Positions 26,742 to 35,082 of a stretch of DNA of 64,000 nt are shown here, piece by piece. The DNA comes from an uncultured Bacteroidales bacterium (GTDB lineage Bacteria > Bacteroidota > Bacteroidia > Bacteroidales > FEN-979): NCBI GenBank assembly GCA_903875045.1, contig CAIQUS010000035.1, forward strand, positions 1 through 64,000. Direction: 5' to 3'. Below the pieces are notes generated by a model, which saw only the letters and a program-made list of their open reading frames with translations, made no database searches and had not been told where the DNA came from. The position numbers and the translations under genes are program-made. Position 1 is the first letter of the stretch, and every line of letters begins with the position of its first letter.

Positions 26742-26795
26742 TCAATTAAGCCGTATTTGCAGGTGAAATTTTGGTAAAAATCAAAAACAATTCAG

Positions 26796-28082
26796 ATGAA
26801 AAAGATATTCCTTTTTTTATGTGCTATTGGCTGGATAACATCGCCAATGTATTCACAGATCATTGTTAATCAGGCCGACATGCCTTCCCCCGGTGATTCA
26901 TTGAGGGTGAGTATCACGAACGTAGTTCCTGCCGGTTACGCAAAAACCGCCATGGATACTGCCTGGAACTATGCTGCACTCGAGGCTTTAAGCCAACGGG
27001 TTGATACTTTTGTTAACGCAACAGCCACACCAACGGGCTACCAGCTCTTCTTCGTGCTTTTAGGCGGAGCCAACCTTGCCTCACCCAAAGGGAGCAGCCC
27101 GATTCCCGGGATACCTGTATCACAGGGCTATTCCTTTTTTAAAAACAGTTCAACTTCTTTCAGCGATCTGGGTGCAGCCTATACCATCCAGGGACTGCCC
27201 TTGCCGGCAAAATATGATATCCCTGATAAACTGTACCAGTTTCCTATAACCCCCGGATTAACATGGTCGTCAACTTCCAACTTTGCAATAACTGTTCCGG
27301 GTGTGGTTTCATACAGCACGCACCGGATCCGCACAAACCTTGCAGATGGCTGGGGAAACCTTACCACTCCGTTCGGAACTTTTCAAACATTGCGTGTTAA
27401 ATCAACCCTTGCCATCCACGACAGCATTTATATCGATTCGCTGGCAGCCGGATTTCCGTTCAACCGCAACATCATCGAATACAAATGGCTGGCCAAAGGC
27501 AAAGGGATACCTTTGCTGCAGATCACCGAAGAAGGAAATCTGGTAACGGCTACCTGGCGTGATATATACCGGATGTCGGCACAACCACTTACAGTCTCGC
27601 TTGGGCCTGATACTGCTGTGTTGAAAGGAACAGTCCTTACGCTTCATGCAACAGTGACCGGAGGAACACCACCCTACCAGATATTCTGGAATACCCTCGA
27701 TAGCGGGAACACCATCACCGTGACCGTTCAGGATATTCAAACGTATACTGTGTTGGTTTTAGATGCATTGCAGAATTTCGGTACGGCACAAAAAATCGTT
27801 TCCATCAGGTATCCGCCGGGAGTTGAAGAACACAGATCAGATAACCTGCAGGTATATCCGAACCCCACAAGAGGGAATATACACTTCACTCTTTCAGAAA
27901 ATACCGGCACTGCGGAAATACAGATATATAGCTCACAAGGCAAATTAATCAACTCAAAAAGCGTTGATGCCACCGCCGCAGAGGTCAATGCCGACCTGAC
28001 CGCTCTGAATGACGGAATCTACTATGTCAGGATTCTGACAGAAACCCAAACATATACCACCAAAATCCAAATCCTCCATTAA
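26796..28082 (+). CDS. T9SS type A sorting-domain protein
   Basis: 428-residue exported protein. The signal peptide ends near MYSQ (residue ~20). Residues ~20-265 are a beta-rich domain with no family I recognise. Residues ~270-340 look like a PKD/Ig-like SprB-type domain (VSLGPDTAVLKGTVLTLHA, GGTPPYQIFWNT). Residues ~350-428 are a T9SS type A sorting domain (LQVYPNPTRGNIHF, then LNDGIYYVRI). It should be exported through T9SS and attached to the surface or released. It follows the TamB-like gene by 54 bp and may be in the same transcript. The function of the N-terminal domain is unknown. Confidence 0.85.
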   Translation: MKKIFLFLCAIGWITSPMYSQIIVNQADMPSPGDSLRVSITNVVPAGYAKTAMDTAWNYAALEALSQRVDTFVNATATPTGYQLFFVLLGGANLASPKGSSPIPGIPVSQGYSFFKNSSTSFSDLGAAYTIQGLPLPAKYDIPDKLYQFPITPGLTWSSTSNFAITVPGVVSYSTHRIRTNLADGWGNLTTPFGTFQTLRVKSTLAIHDSIYIDSLAAGFPFNRNIIEYKWLAKGKGIPLLQITEEGNLVTATWRDIYRMSAQPLTVSLGPDTAVLKGTVLTLHATVTGGTPPYQIFWNTLDSGNTITVTVQDIQTYTVLVLDALQNFGTAQKIVSIRYPPGVEEHRSDNLQVYPNPTRGNIHFTLSENTGTAEIQIYSSQGKLINSKSVDATAAEVNADLTALNDGIYYVRILTETQTYTTKIQILH

Positions 28083-28107
28083 CCCATCATCTAATCATCA
28101 AATTTTC

Positions 28108-28195
28108 ACATCATCACATTATCACATCATCACATTATCACATCATCACATCATCACATCATCACATCACCACATCATCACATCATCACATCATC
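28108..28195. repeat. 8-bp tandem repeat (ACATCATC x11) upstream of addA-like gene
   Basis: Eleven uninterrupted 8-bp units, eight of them exactly ACATCATC and three with one substitution (ACATTATC twice, ACATCACC once). They lie between the stop of the T9SS cargo gene and the GTG start of the addA-like gene, ending 11 bp before that start. The gap of 124 bp holds nothing else. Confidence 0.95.
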
Positions 28196-28206
28196 AAATT
28201 AGTAAA

Positions 28207-31200
28207 GTGTCCTTCACCACCTATCAATCCTCCGCCGGCTCAGGAAAAACCTTCACCCTCGTAAAAGAGTACGTGAAGATCATCCTCCTTGAACCTTCTG
28301 ATTTCCGGCATGTTCTGGCCATCACCTTTACCAATAAGGCTGCCAATGAAATGAAGGAACGTGTGTTGAAAGCCCTTGAGCAACTGTCGAAAGGGGATCA
28401 CTCGGAAGATCAGATGGTCAGGGGAACTCTGGTACCTCTGCTGATGGCCGAGACCGGGCTGACATCGCATGAGATTTCCCTGAATGCGACAAAGGCGCTT
28501 GAAATGATCCTGCACAACTATGCAGATTTTGCCATTGGCACCATCGACAGCTTTTCGCATAAGCTGATCCGCACTTTTGCCCATGATTTTGGGTTACCCG
28601 TTAACTTTAATGTGGAGTTGGATGCAGATGAGTTGCTCTCGACGGCCGTTGACCTGTTGCTCGACAGGGTAGGCGATGATGATGCCCTGACCGCACTCCT
28701 GGTTAAGTTTCTCGAAACACGCATGGACGAAGACAAGGGGTGGAATATTGATTTAATCCTGACAGGATTTGCCAGATTATTGCTTGATGAGGAAGGACAA
28801 GGCAGGATCGGCAGGTTGAAAAACGTGTCGCTTGAAAGTTTTCGGATAATTTCCGAAAATCTTTATGCAAGCATCCGGAAATTTGAAGGAAGTATCCGGG
28901 AAATAGCGAAAGAAGGTGCTGCACATTTAAAAAATGGTCAATTTTCATCTGCCGACTTTTTTCAGGGGGAGCGAGGTATCTGGAAATATTTCACAAACCT
29001 CGCGGAAGGCAGGATGGACAAACTGGACCCCAATTCATTTGTGATCGCAACAGTTGAAGAAGATAAATGGTTTTCCGGAAAAGCATCATCAGCAGCGCGT
29101 GAGGCGATCACAACCGTTAAACCGGCACTGCTCGATTTGTATGAAAAACTTCGCCAAAAAATTGATCAGCACAAACCTGACTATGCTCTCCGGAAATTGC
29201 TTGCCAAAACCATTTATCCACTGGCGGTGCTGAATGAAATTGAGAAAATGCTCAACGATTTCAAGCACAGGAACAACCTTGTCCATATTTCAGAGTTTAA
29301 TGCACGCATTGCGGGTATTGTCATGAATGAGCCTGTCCCGTTTATTTATGAACGGCTGGGTGAAAAGTATCAGCATATTCTTATTGATGAATTTCAGGAT
29401 ACCTCTGCACTGCAATGGATGAATTTTATTCCACTCATCGAAAATTCCCTGGCCGGTGGTTTTTTTAACCTCGTGGTTGGCGATGGAAAACAGGCGATTT
29501 ACCGGTGGAGAGGGGGAGAAGTCGAACAGTTTAATGCCCTGCCTGCCATTGCCGGAAGTGACCGGAATCCGATTTTAAAGCAACGGCAGCAGGTTTTACA
29601 ACGCCATTTTGAAAAAGTCACCCTGGATCAGAATTACCGGTCAAAATCTGAAATTGTTGAATTTAACAATCGCTTTTTCAGAACGATTGCCGACGGCGTG
29701 CTCACCGCTGGCAAGGAGAAAATATTTGAAGGCCTCGAGCAACAATACAATCCGCAAAAAACCGGTGGGTATGTCAGCCTTGAATTTCTGGAACAGGATG
29801 ATGAAGAGCTGAATTATCATGAGAAAACACTGAAAAGGATCCATTCGGTCATATCTGAGGCCCAAAGGGATAATTTCAACCTTCGCGATATGGCTGTCCT
29901 GTGCCGGAGCAATAAAAATGCCAGCGCCATTGCCCGGTTCCTGATTGAACAAGGCGTGGATGTGGTTTCTGCAGAATCACTGCTCCTTTCCAATTCACCA
30001 AAAGTCAGGTTCCTGATTGCCTATCTGAAATTTTTATTTGAACCCAGGAATGACATTGTGATTGCGGAGATCAGGCAGTTTCTTCGGCATGCAGAAATCG
30101 TAACAGATTCGAAATGGGAGCAGGGACGCGATGAATTTTCCGTGTTGCCTGTATATGACTTGTGCGAAGCGCTTATCCGCTATTATCAGTTAAACTCAAC
30201 GTTGGATCCTTATCTGCAGTTTTTTCTTGATGCGGTATTGAAGTTTACGGTAAAAATTTCGACCGGTGCCTCGGAATTTCTTGACTGGTGGGATAAAAAC
30301 AGCGCTAAACTCTCCATCATTGTCCCGGAAGAGTTGAATGCAGTGAGGGTGATGACGATCCATAAGGCCAAAGGGCTGGAGTTTCCGCTGGTTATTCTTC
30401 CCTTCGCGCAGGAAACCCGGAAAAATACAAAAAGCTACCTTTGGGTCGATCTGGAGCCCGATGTGGCTTCGGGGCTTGAAACGGCCATTCTACAGAGTGA
30501 TAAGGAGATGGAATCGACGGTGTATCAGAATTTGTTTGTGGATGAACGCCAAAAATCGATGCTCGATCTGCTGAACCTGCTTTATGTGTCGATGACACGG
30601 CCGGAGGAAAGGTTGTACATACTGACGAAATTCCCACCAAAGAAGCAGGATGAGATTAGTTCTCTGCCGGGATTCTTCCAGCTTTTCCTGCAAAATGAAA
30701 ATATCTGGGTCGAAGGCCAGTCACAGTATGAATTTGGTTTGTCTTCCGGTCATGTTGAAAAGGCTGCCAGGCATACAACAGAGACAATCACCCGGCATAA
30801 GGTGATCAGTACCGATTGGCGCGATAAAATCAAAATCCGCATGCGGGCACCACAAATGTGGGATATGGAAAACCCGGTTCAGCAATCGCAATGGGGTAAC
30901 CGGATACATACTTTGCTGTCGTGGATAACCACCGGTACGGATGTACCTTTGGTACTCGATAAAGGTTTATTAACAGGGCTTATCTCCAATGCGGAGCGCG
31001 AAAATGTTGAAAAGATACTTTGGTCAATTCTTTCTGAGCCAATGCTCACACGGCTTTTCAGCGATCAGGTCAGGGTAAAAACGGAAGCGGAGATCCTGTT
31101 GCCCGAAGGATCGTTTTACCGGCCCGACCGCATTGTGTTTGACAACAACCAGGTAACCATTCTGGATTATAAGAGCGGGAAGCCCCATGTAAACCATGGT

Positions 31201-31305
31201 GAGCAACTTAAAAAATATGCCGGCTATATTGCTGAAATGGGTTATTCAAATATTCGCCGGGCATTGGTTTACCTGGAGCCAAAGGTAAAGGTGGTGGAAG
31301 TATAA
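28207..31305 (+). CDS. addA: AddA-like UvrD/Rep-family helicase-nuclease
   Basis: 1032-residue superfamily 1 helicase with a C-terminal nuclease, the AddA/RecB-type subunit that processes double-strand breaks for recombination. Walker A is SAGSGKT (Lys14), Walker B/motif II is IDEFQDTSALQW (Asp394-Glu395), motif III/IV-like GDGKQAIYRWRGGE, motif V MTIHKAKGLEFP and motif VI LYVSMTRPEERLYI. The C-terminal ~70 residues have a PD-(D/E)XK signature (YRPDRIVF, ILDYKSGK). The start is GTG 28207, directly after an 88-bp octamer repeat. The partner AddB-like gene is not adjacent but lies at 40379. The family call is firm; AddA versus another UvrD/RecB-like name rests on the nuclease motif and the AddB-like partner. 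Confidence 0.88.
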   Translation: MSFTTYQSSAGSGKTFTLVKEYVKIILLEPSDFRHVLAITFTNKAANEMKERVLKALEQLSKGDHSEDQMVRGTLVPLLMAETGLTSHEISLNATKALEMILHNYADFAIGTIDSFSHKLIRTFAHDFGLPVNFNVELDADELLSTAVDLLLDRVGDDDALTALLVKFLETRMDEDKGWNIDLILTGFARLLLDEEGQGRIGRLKNVSLESFRIISENLYASIRKFEGSIREIAKEGAAHLKNGQFSSADFFQGERGIWKYFTNLAEGRMDKLDPNSFVIATVEEDKWFSGKASSAAREAITTVKPALLDLYEKLRQKIDQHKPDYALRKLLAKTIYPLAVLNEIEKMLNDFKHRNNLVHISEFNARIAGIVMNEPVPFIYERLGEKYQHILIDEFQDTSALQWMNFIPLIENSLAGGFFNLVVGDGKQAIYRWRGGEVEQFNALPAIAGSDRNPILKQRQQVLQRHFEKVTLDQNYRSKSEIVEFNNRFFRTIADGVLTAGKEKIFEGLEQQYNPQKTGGYVSLEFLEQDDEELNYHEKTLKRIHSVISEAQRDNFNLRDMAVLCRSNKNASAIARFLIEQGVDVVSAESLLLSNSPKVRFLIAYLKFLFEPRNDIVIAEIRQFLRHAEIVTDSKWEQGRDEFSVLPVYDLCEALIRYYQLNSTLDPYLQFFLDAVLKFTVKISTGASEFLDWWDKNSAKLSIIVPEELNAVRVMTIHKAKGLEFPLVILPFAQETRKNTKSYLWVDLEPDVASGLETAILQSDKEMESTVYQNLFVDERQKSMLDLLNLLYVSMTRPEERLYILTKFPPKKQDEISSLPGFFQLFLQNENIWVEGQSQYEFGLSSGHVEKAARHTTETITRHKVISTDWRDKIKIRMRAPQMWDMENPVQQSQWGNRIHTLLSWITTGTDVPLVLDKGLLTGLISNAERENVEKILWSILSEPMLTRLFSDQVRVKTEAEILLPEGSFYRPDRIVFDNNQVTILDYKSGKPHVNHGEQLKKYAGYIAEMGYSNIRRALVYLEPKVKVVEV

Positions 31306-31318
31306 TACGAATCGCAGA

Positions 31319-32860
31319 ATGAAAACTATTGAACAAAATATAATTCAATTATTCAGGTCATGGAGTGGAACTGAACCTCAGTCGATCGTGAAATTGCCTG
31401 GGTCAGGTTCTTATCGGAGTTATTACAGACTGGCATCAGATCATATCACCGTTTTGGGTGCACATAATGACGATGTTCGTGAAAATGAAGCATTTATTTC
31501 GTTCACAAACCATTTTCGCAACGAAGGGCTGCCAGTACCTGAGATACTGGCCAACGATATTGCCAACCGGATTTACCTCATTTCCGACCTGGGAGATACT
31601 ACTTTGTACCAACTGCTTACCGAAAGAAAGGCTGCAATGAATCCCGGGATCCATGATGTGCCTCAGGCGGATGCAGCGGTTCAGTTTCCTCCGGACGTGC
31701 TGGAAATCTATAAAAAGGCAATCGGGTTTTTGCCGGCGTTCCAGGTCAAAGCAGGAAAAAAACTGGATTACAACGTTTGTTACCCGCGTGGCGCCTTTGA
31801 CCGGCAGTCGATGATGTGGGACCTAAACTACTTTAAATACTATTTTCTGAAATTGGCTAAGATCCCATTTGATGAGCAGGCATTGGAGGATGATTTTAAA
31901 AGCCTTTGTGATATTTTACTGCAAACGGATGATGATTTTTTTCTTTACCGTGATTTTCAGTCACGCAACATCATGGTCGTTGATGGTGAACCCTGGTTTA
32001 TTGATTATCAGGGAGGCAGGAGAGGAGCATTGCAATATGATGTTGCATCCTTGCTGACTGATGGAAAGGCTGATCTGCCTATGACTGTCAGAAAGGAGCT
32101 GTTAGACTTTTACCTGACCAAACTCAGTGAACTCCATCCGGTTGACGGTGAAAAGTTTATGAAAATCTATCATGGGTTTGCCTTGATTCGCATTCTGCAG
32201 GCATTGGGAGCTTATGGTTTCAGAGGATATTATGAAAATAAGCCCCATTTTCTTCAAAGTATTCCCTTTGCGTTGTCCAATCTTCGTTACATGCGCCTGA
32301 ACCGCCAGATCGGTTTTGGTCTCAAAACCCTGATGGATGTCATTGATATGATGATTGATGATTCAGCTATGTTAAAGTTAAATTTCGTTAAACATAATGA
32401 TCATATTGATTACCAAAGTGATAAACTAAAATTAATAGTAGATTCTGAAAATATTGAAAAGGGACTAACCATAACCATTCACAGTTTCTCTTATAAAAAT
32501 TCACTTCCTGTGGATGAAACAGGAAATGGGGGCGGCTTCATTTTTGATTGCCGTGCGTTGCCAAACCCCGGAAGATATGAGGAGTTTAAACAACTCAACG
32601 GCAAGGACCAGCCCGTGATTGACTATTTAACAAAAGAACCTGAGGTTGACTGTTTTCTGGCCCTGGTTTATTCGATGATCGACCAAAGCGTAAAAACCTA
32701 CCTCGACCGTAAATTCAGTCATCTGATGGTCTCATTTGGCTGTACAGGCGGGCAGCACCGGTCAGTTTACTGCGCCGAAAAACTGGCAGACCATCTGAAA
32801 AACAACCACCCACTCAAAATAAACCTCATCCACCTCGTCCAATCCCATCTTAACCCTTAA
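31319..32860 (+). CDS. AmgK-like sugar kinase fused to RapZ C-terminal domain
   Basis: 513-residue fusion. Residues ~1-340 are an aminoglycoside-phosphotransferase-type kinase. The catalytic loop reads YRDFQSRNIM and the metal-binding loop FIDYQGG, a form like AmgK, which phosphorylates N-acetylmuramic acid at C1 in peptidoglycan recycling. Residues ~355-513 match the C-terminal domain of RapZ: a SYKNSLP segment, FDCRALPNPGRY, GKDQPVIDYL and FGCTGGQHRSVYCAEKLADH. In E. coli that domain binds glucosamine-6-phosphate. The N-terminal P-loop domain of RapZ is replaced here by the kinase, and the basic RNA-binding C-terminal tail of E. coli RapZ is absent (it ends HLVQSHLNP). The next gene is murU-like, which supports the salvage role. 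Feedback by an amino-sugar phosphate is my inference. Confidence 0.85.
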   Translation: MKTIEQNIIQLFRSWSGTEPQSIVKLPGSGSYRSYYRLASDHITVLGAHNDDVRENEAFISFTNHFRNEGLPVPEILANDIANRIYLISDLGDTTLYQLLTERKAAMNPGIHDVPQADAAVQFPPDVLEIYKKAIGFLPAFQVKAGKKLDYNVCYPRGAFDRQSMMWDLNYFKYYFLKLAKIPFDEQALEDDFKSLCDILLQTDDDFFLYRDFQSRNIMVVDGEPWFIDYQGGRRGALQYDVASLLTDGKADLPMTVRKELLDFYLTKLSELHPVDGEKFMKIYHGFALIRILQALGAYGFRGYYENKPHFLQSIPFALSNLRYMRLNRQIGFGLKTLMDVIDMMIDDSAMLKLNFVKHNDHIDYQSDKLKLIVDSENIEKGLTITIHSFSYKNSLPVDETGNGGGFIFDCRALPNPGRYEEFKQLNGKDQPVIDYLTKEPEVDCFLALVYSMIDQSVKTYLDRKFSHLMVSFGCTGGQHRSVYCAEKLADHLKNNHPLKINLIHLVQSHLNP

Positions 32861-32886
32861 TCACTTAATTACTTAACCCTTAACCC
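32850..32886. repeat. 7-8-bp tandem repeat spanning a stop codon
   Basis: Units TTAACCC, TTAATCAC, TTAATTAC, TTAACCC, TTAACCC run through the stop codon of the kinase-RapZ gene (32858-32860) and end 9 bp before the ATG of the murU-like gene. The repeat therefore forms the whole intergenic region. Confidence 0.8.
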
Positions 32887-32895
32887 ATATTTTCG

Positions 32896-33591
32896 ATGAA
32901 AGCCATGATCCTCGCCGCAGGTCTCGGCACACGACTCAAACCATTTACCGATTTCCATCCCAAGGCGCTATTTGTCGTGGAGGGTAAAACCTTGCTTGAG
33001 CACGCAATCAATCATCTGAAAACAACTGAAATTAATGATGTAATTATCAATGTACATCATTTTGCTAATCAGATAATTGATTTTATTCATTTGCACAATA
33101 ACTTTGGGTTAAATATTTCGATTTCCGATGAAACCGGGGAGCTGCTTGAAACGGGTGGCGGATTAAAAAAGGCTGGCTGGTTTTTTCATAACTGCGACAG
33201 GGCCATCATCCGGAATGTTGATATTCTTTCTGATCTTGATATTGCTAAGATGGCGGATTCTCATCTGAGTTCAAATTCAATAGCCACCCTTGCGGTTCGT
33301 CCTCGTCAAACCTCACGGTACTTACTCTTTGATAACCAGATGAACCTCTGCGGCTGGGAAAACCAGAAAACTGGTGAAAGACGTTTAGCGAAAGCAACCC
33401 GGGAATTGACCAGCTATGCATTCAGCGGGATTCAAATCATTGATCCGATGATATTTCCACTGATCCAAGAGGAGGGGTCATTTTCATTGACAAATCTCTA
33501 CTTAAGGCTGGCAGAAACGCAAAAAATTACTGGCTATCTGGAAGAAGGGGATTTGTGGAGAGATGTTGGGACAATGACAAGTGACAAATGA
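32896..33591 (+). CDS. murU: MurU-like nucleotidyltransferase
   Basis: 231-residue sugar-1-phosphate nucleotidyltransferase. The N-terminus carries the family signature AAGLGTRLKPFTDFHPKAL (nucleotide-binding loop and catalytic Lys), and the middle has ETGGGLKKAG and an NVDILSDLD segment that supplies metal-binding Asp residues. Length and the single-domain form fit MurU, which makes UDP-MurNAc from MurNAc-1-phosphate. It follows the AmgK-like kinase gene by 35 bp, reproducing the amgK-murU pair of the anabolic MurNAc recycling route that bypasses de novo synthesis. Substrate choice (MurNAc-1-P against another sugar phosphate such as mannose-1-P) is inferred mostly from that pairing. Confidence 0.82.
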   Translation: MKAMILAAGLGTRLKPFTDFHPKALFVVEGKTLLEHAINHLKTTEINDVIINVHHFANQIIDFIHLHNNFGLNISISDETGELLETGGGLKKAGWFFHNCDRAIIRNVDILSDLDIAKMADSHLSSNSIATLAVRPRQTSRYLLFDNQMNLCGWENQKTGERRLAKATRELTSYAFSGIQIIDPMIFPLIQEEGSFSLTNLYLRLAETQKITGYLEEGDLWRDVGTMTSDK

Positions 33592-33612
33592 CAATTGACA
33601 AATGACGAGTGA
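33572..33612. repeat. 7-bp tandem repeat across the murU stop codon
   Basis: Units CAATGA, CAAGTGA, CAAATGA, CAATTGA, CAAATGA, CGAGTGA. The murU-like stop codon TGA (33589-33591) is part of one unit, so the last residues of the protein (TMTSDK) are encoded by repeat. Confidence 0.85.
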
Positions 33613-33627
33613 TTTGTCATTTTTTTC
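33596..33627 (+). terminator. Rho-independent terminator formed by the repeat
   Basis: Arms TGACAAAT (33596-33603) and ATTTGTCA (33612-33619) with an 8-nt loop, followed by a run of T. It lies just after the murU-like stop. The left arm is a unit of the 7-bp repeat, so repeat and terminator are one structure. The same bases overlap the end of the convergent reductase gene. Confidence 0.7.
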
Positions 33628-34669
33628 GGGCGGGGCAGAGTGCACCTGCCTCAAACCATCTGCATTTTGGTTTGCATTGATGGCATAGATTGATCTTTTC
33701 ATTGTTGAGCACATGGTTGACCCAATTGGGATCAGCCAGTTGTGGCCTGCCAAGCGCCGTGAAATCAGCATGATTGTTTTCGATAAGCCATGCTGCCCTT
33801 TCCTGGGTTTTTATCTCATTTACCACAATCACGGGGATACTGACAGTTGTTTTAATAACTGTTCCGCTGTATACGATCCAGTTGTAATCAAACCCTTTGG
33901 GAGGGCGTGGAAGGTTCAGCAAACTCCCTCCATGTGATACATGCAGCAAATCGACACCAGCTTTTTCAAGATGTTTGGCAATGATCGTCCCATCTTCCAG
34001 TGCAGGTGAATTTGCCCCCAAACGGTAGCCTATGATGAAATCTTCCCCACATCGTTGCCTGATCCCGTGAATGATATCAGTTGCCAATTTCAGATTTTTC
34101 TCCATATTCCCACCATACTCATCCGTCCGGTGGTTAAAAAGGCTTGACGCAAACTGGTTTAACAGGTATCCATGGGCACCATGCAATTCCACCCCTTGAA
34201 AACCAGCTTTTTTCGCTCTTTCTGCGGCATTGATAAATGCTTCTCTGATCTCAATAATTTCGGCCACAGTCAGCTCTGCCGATCTTGGATTTTTTTCATC
34301 CGCAGAGGGTGCTTTTGCTGTAGTTGAAACGTGTTCGTTGGTAAGCAGTCCGGCATGGTGAATCTGCAGCAGTGAAATGGCATTTTCCTTCTTTACGAGT
34401 GATGCGATGGTGCTCATTCCCGGGATATGGGCATCCGACCATATTCCCAGCTGGAATGGCGCAAGCCTGCCATCAGACAGCACAGCGGTAGCTTCGGTGA
34501 TGATGATCCCGGCTCCACCCGCAGCTGTTTGACGGTAATGGTCAACGTTTTTGGCAGTGACAATTCCATCTTCCAGCGCATACCCGAAACAAACTACCGG
34601 TGGAAAAACAATGCGGTTTTTAACAGGCAAACCTTTGAGGAGATATGGGGTGAAGAGGGGGTGGGGCAT
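33617..34669 (-). CDS. Old-yellow-enzyme-family NADH:flavin oxidoreductase
   Basis: 350-residue FMN-dependent TIM-barrel oxidoreductase of the OYE family: N-terminal PYLLKGLPVKNRIVFPP, the flavin/substrate pair HGAHGYLLNQF, then SSLFNHRTDEYGG, and GRPQLADPNW near the end. The C-terminus has CHQCKPKC followed by another Cys eight residues on (C-x2-C-x3-C-x8-C), resembling the [4Fe-4S] site of the 2,4-dienoyl-CoA reductase/trimethylamine dehydrogenase branch, but the protein stops there and lacks the second FAD/NADPH domain of those enzymes. The substrate is probably an alpha,beta-unsaturated carbonyl compound; it cannot be fixed from sequence. It is convergent with the murU-like gene. Confidence 0.88.
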   Translation of the reverse strand: MPHPLFTPYLLKGLPVKNRIVFPPVVCFGYALEDGIVTAKNVDHYRQTAAGGAGIIITEATAVLSDGRLAPFQLGIWSDAHIPGMSTIASLVKKENAISLLQIHHAGLLTNEHVSTTAKAPSADEKNPRSAELTVAEIIEIREAFINAAERAKKAGFQGVELHGAHGYLLNQFASSLFNHRTDEYGGNMEKNLKLATDIIHGIRQRCGEDFIIGYRLGANSPALEDGTIIAKHLEKAGVDLLHVSHGGSLLNLPRPPKGFDYNWIVYSGTVIKTTVSIPVIVVNEIKTQERAAWLIENNHADFTALGRPQLADPNWVNHVLNNEKINLCHQCKPKCRWFEAGALCPARKK

Positions 34670-34683
34670 GGGGAGGGGTAAGG

Positions 34684-34739
34684 ATTTACGATTTACGATT
34701 TACGATTTACGATTTACGATTTACGAATGACGAATGATG
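34684..34739. repeat. 7-bp tandem repeat (ATTTACG x6) upstream of the reductase gene
   Basis: Six perfect ATTTACG units followed by the variants AATGACG and AATGATG. It begins 15 bp upstream of the reductase ATG (minus strand), where its promoter would be expected. Confidence 0.93.
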
Positions 34740-35082
34740 GAAGTTAGCCGGACAAAGGTAAGAAATCGGGGAATGGGAGTATGTTTGATATAAAGCAGAT
34801 TTGATACTGATAAATGTCAGTCATTATCCTGTATTTTTTCCTCTCGAATGCGGATAAATTACCACTAAAGTCATGGTAAATTACTGTAACGTTGCTGTCG
34901 AAATCCTGAATGGATCTAATATATTTACAACAACTATAAGTTCCGGATAGTTGTTGGTGATTGTCCTCTCTGCCTTATCCCTTGTTCCCCTTCCTGTTAA
35001 ATACTTTCCAATGATTATCTGCAGAAATGCAGGGCGGTTTTATCGCAGTGGCCATCACCCTCGTTTTGATAAAATACAAGGT
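34740..35082. other. Gap of 343 bp without a convincing gene
   Basis: No gene can be supported here. An open frame beginning with TTG at 34951 continues into the decayed FISUMP gene, but its first 44 codons do not look like a signal peptide. A near-perfect inverted repeat, TAAATTACCA (34855-34864) and TGGTAAATTA (34874-34883) with a 9-bp spacer, could be an operator site. Confidence 0.5.

Noticed and set aside
34951-35082. TTG-initiated N-terminus for the decayed FISUMP gene
   Set aside because: The first 44 codons do not resemble a signal peptide or the shared surface module; a GTG at 35083 starts directly before the hydrophobic segment.
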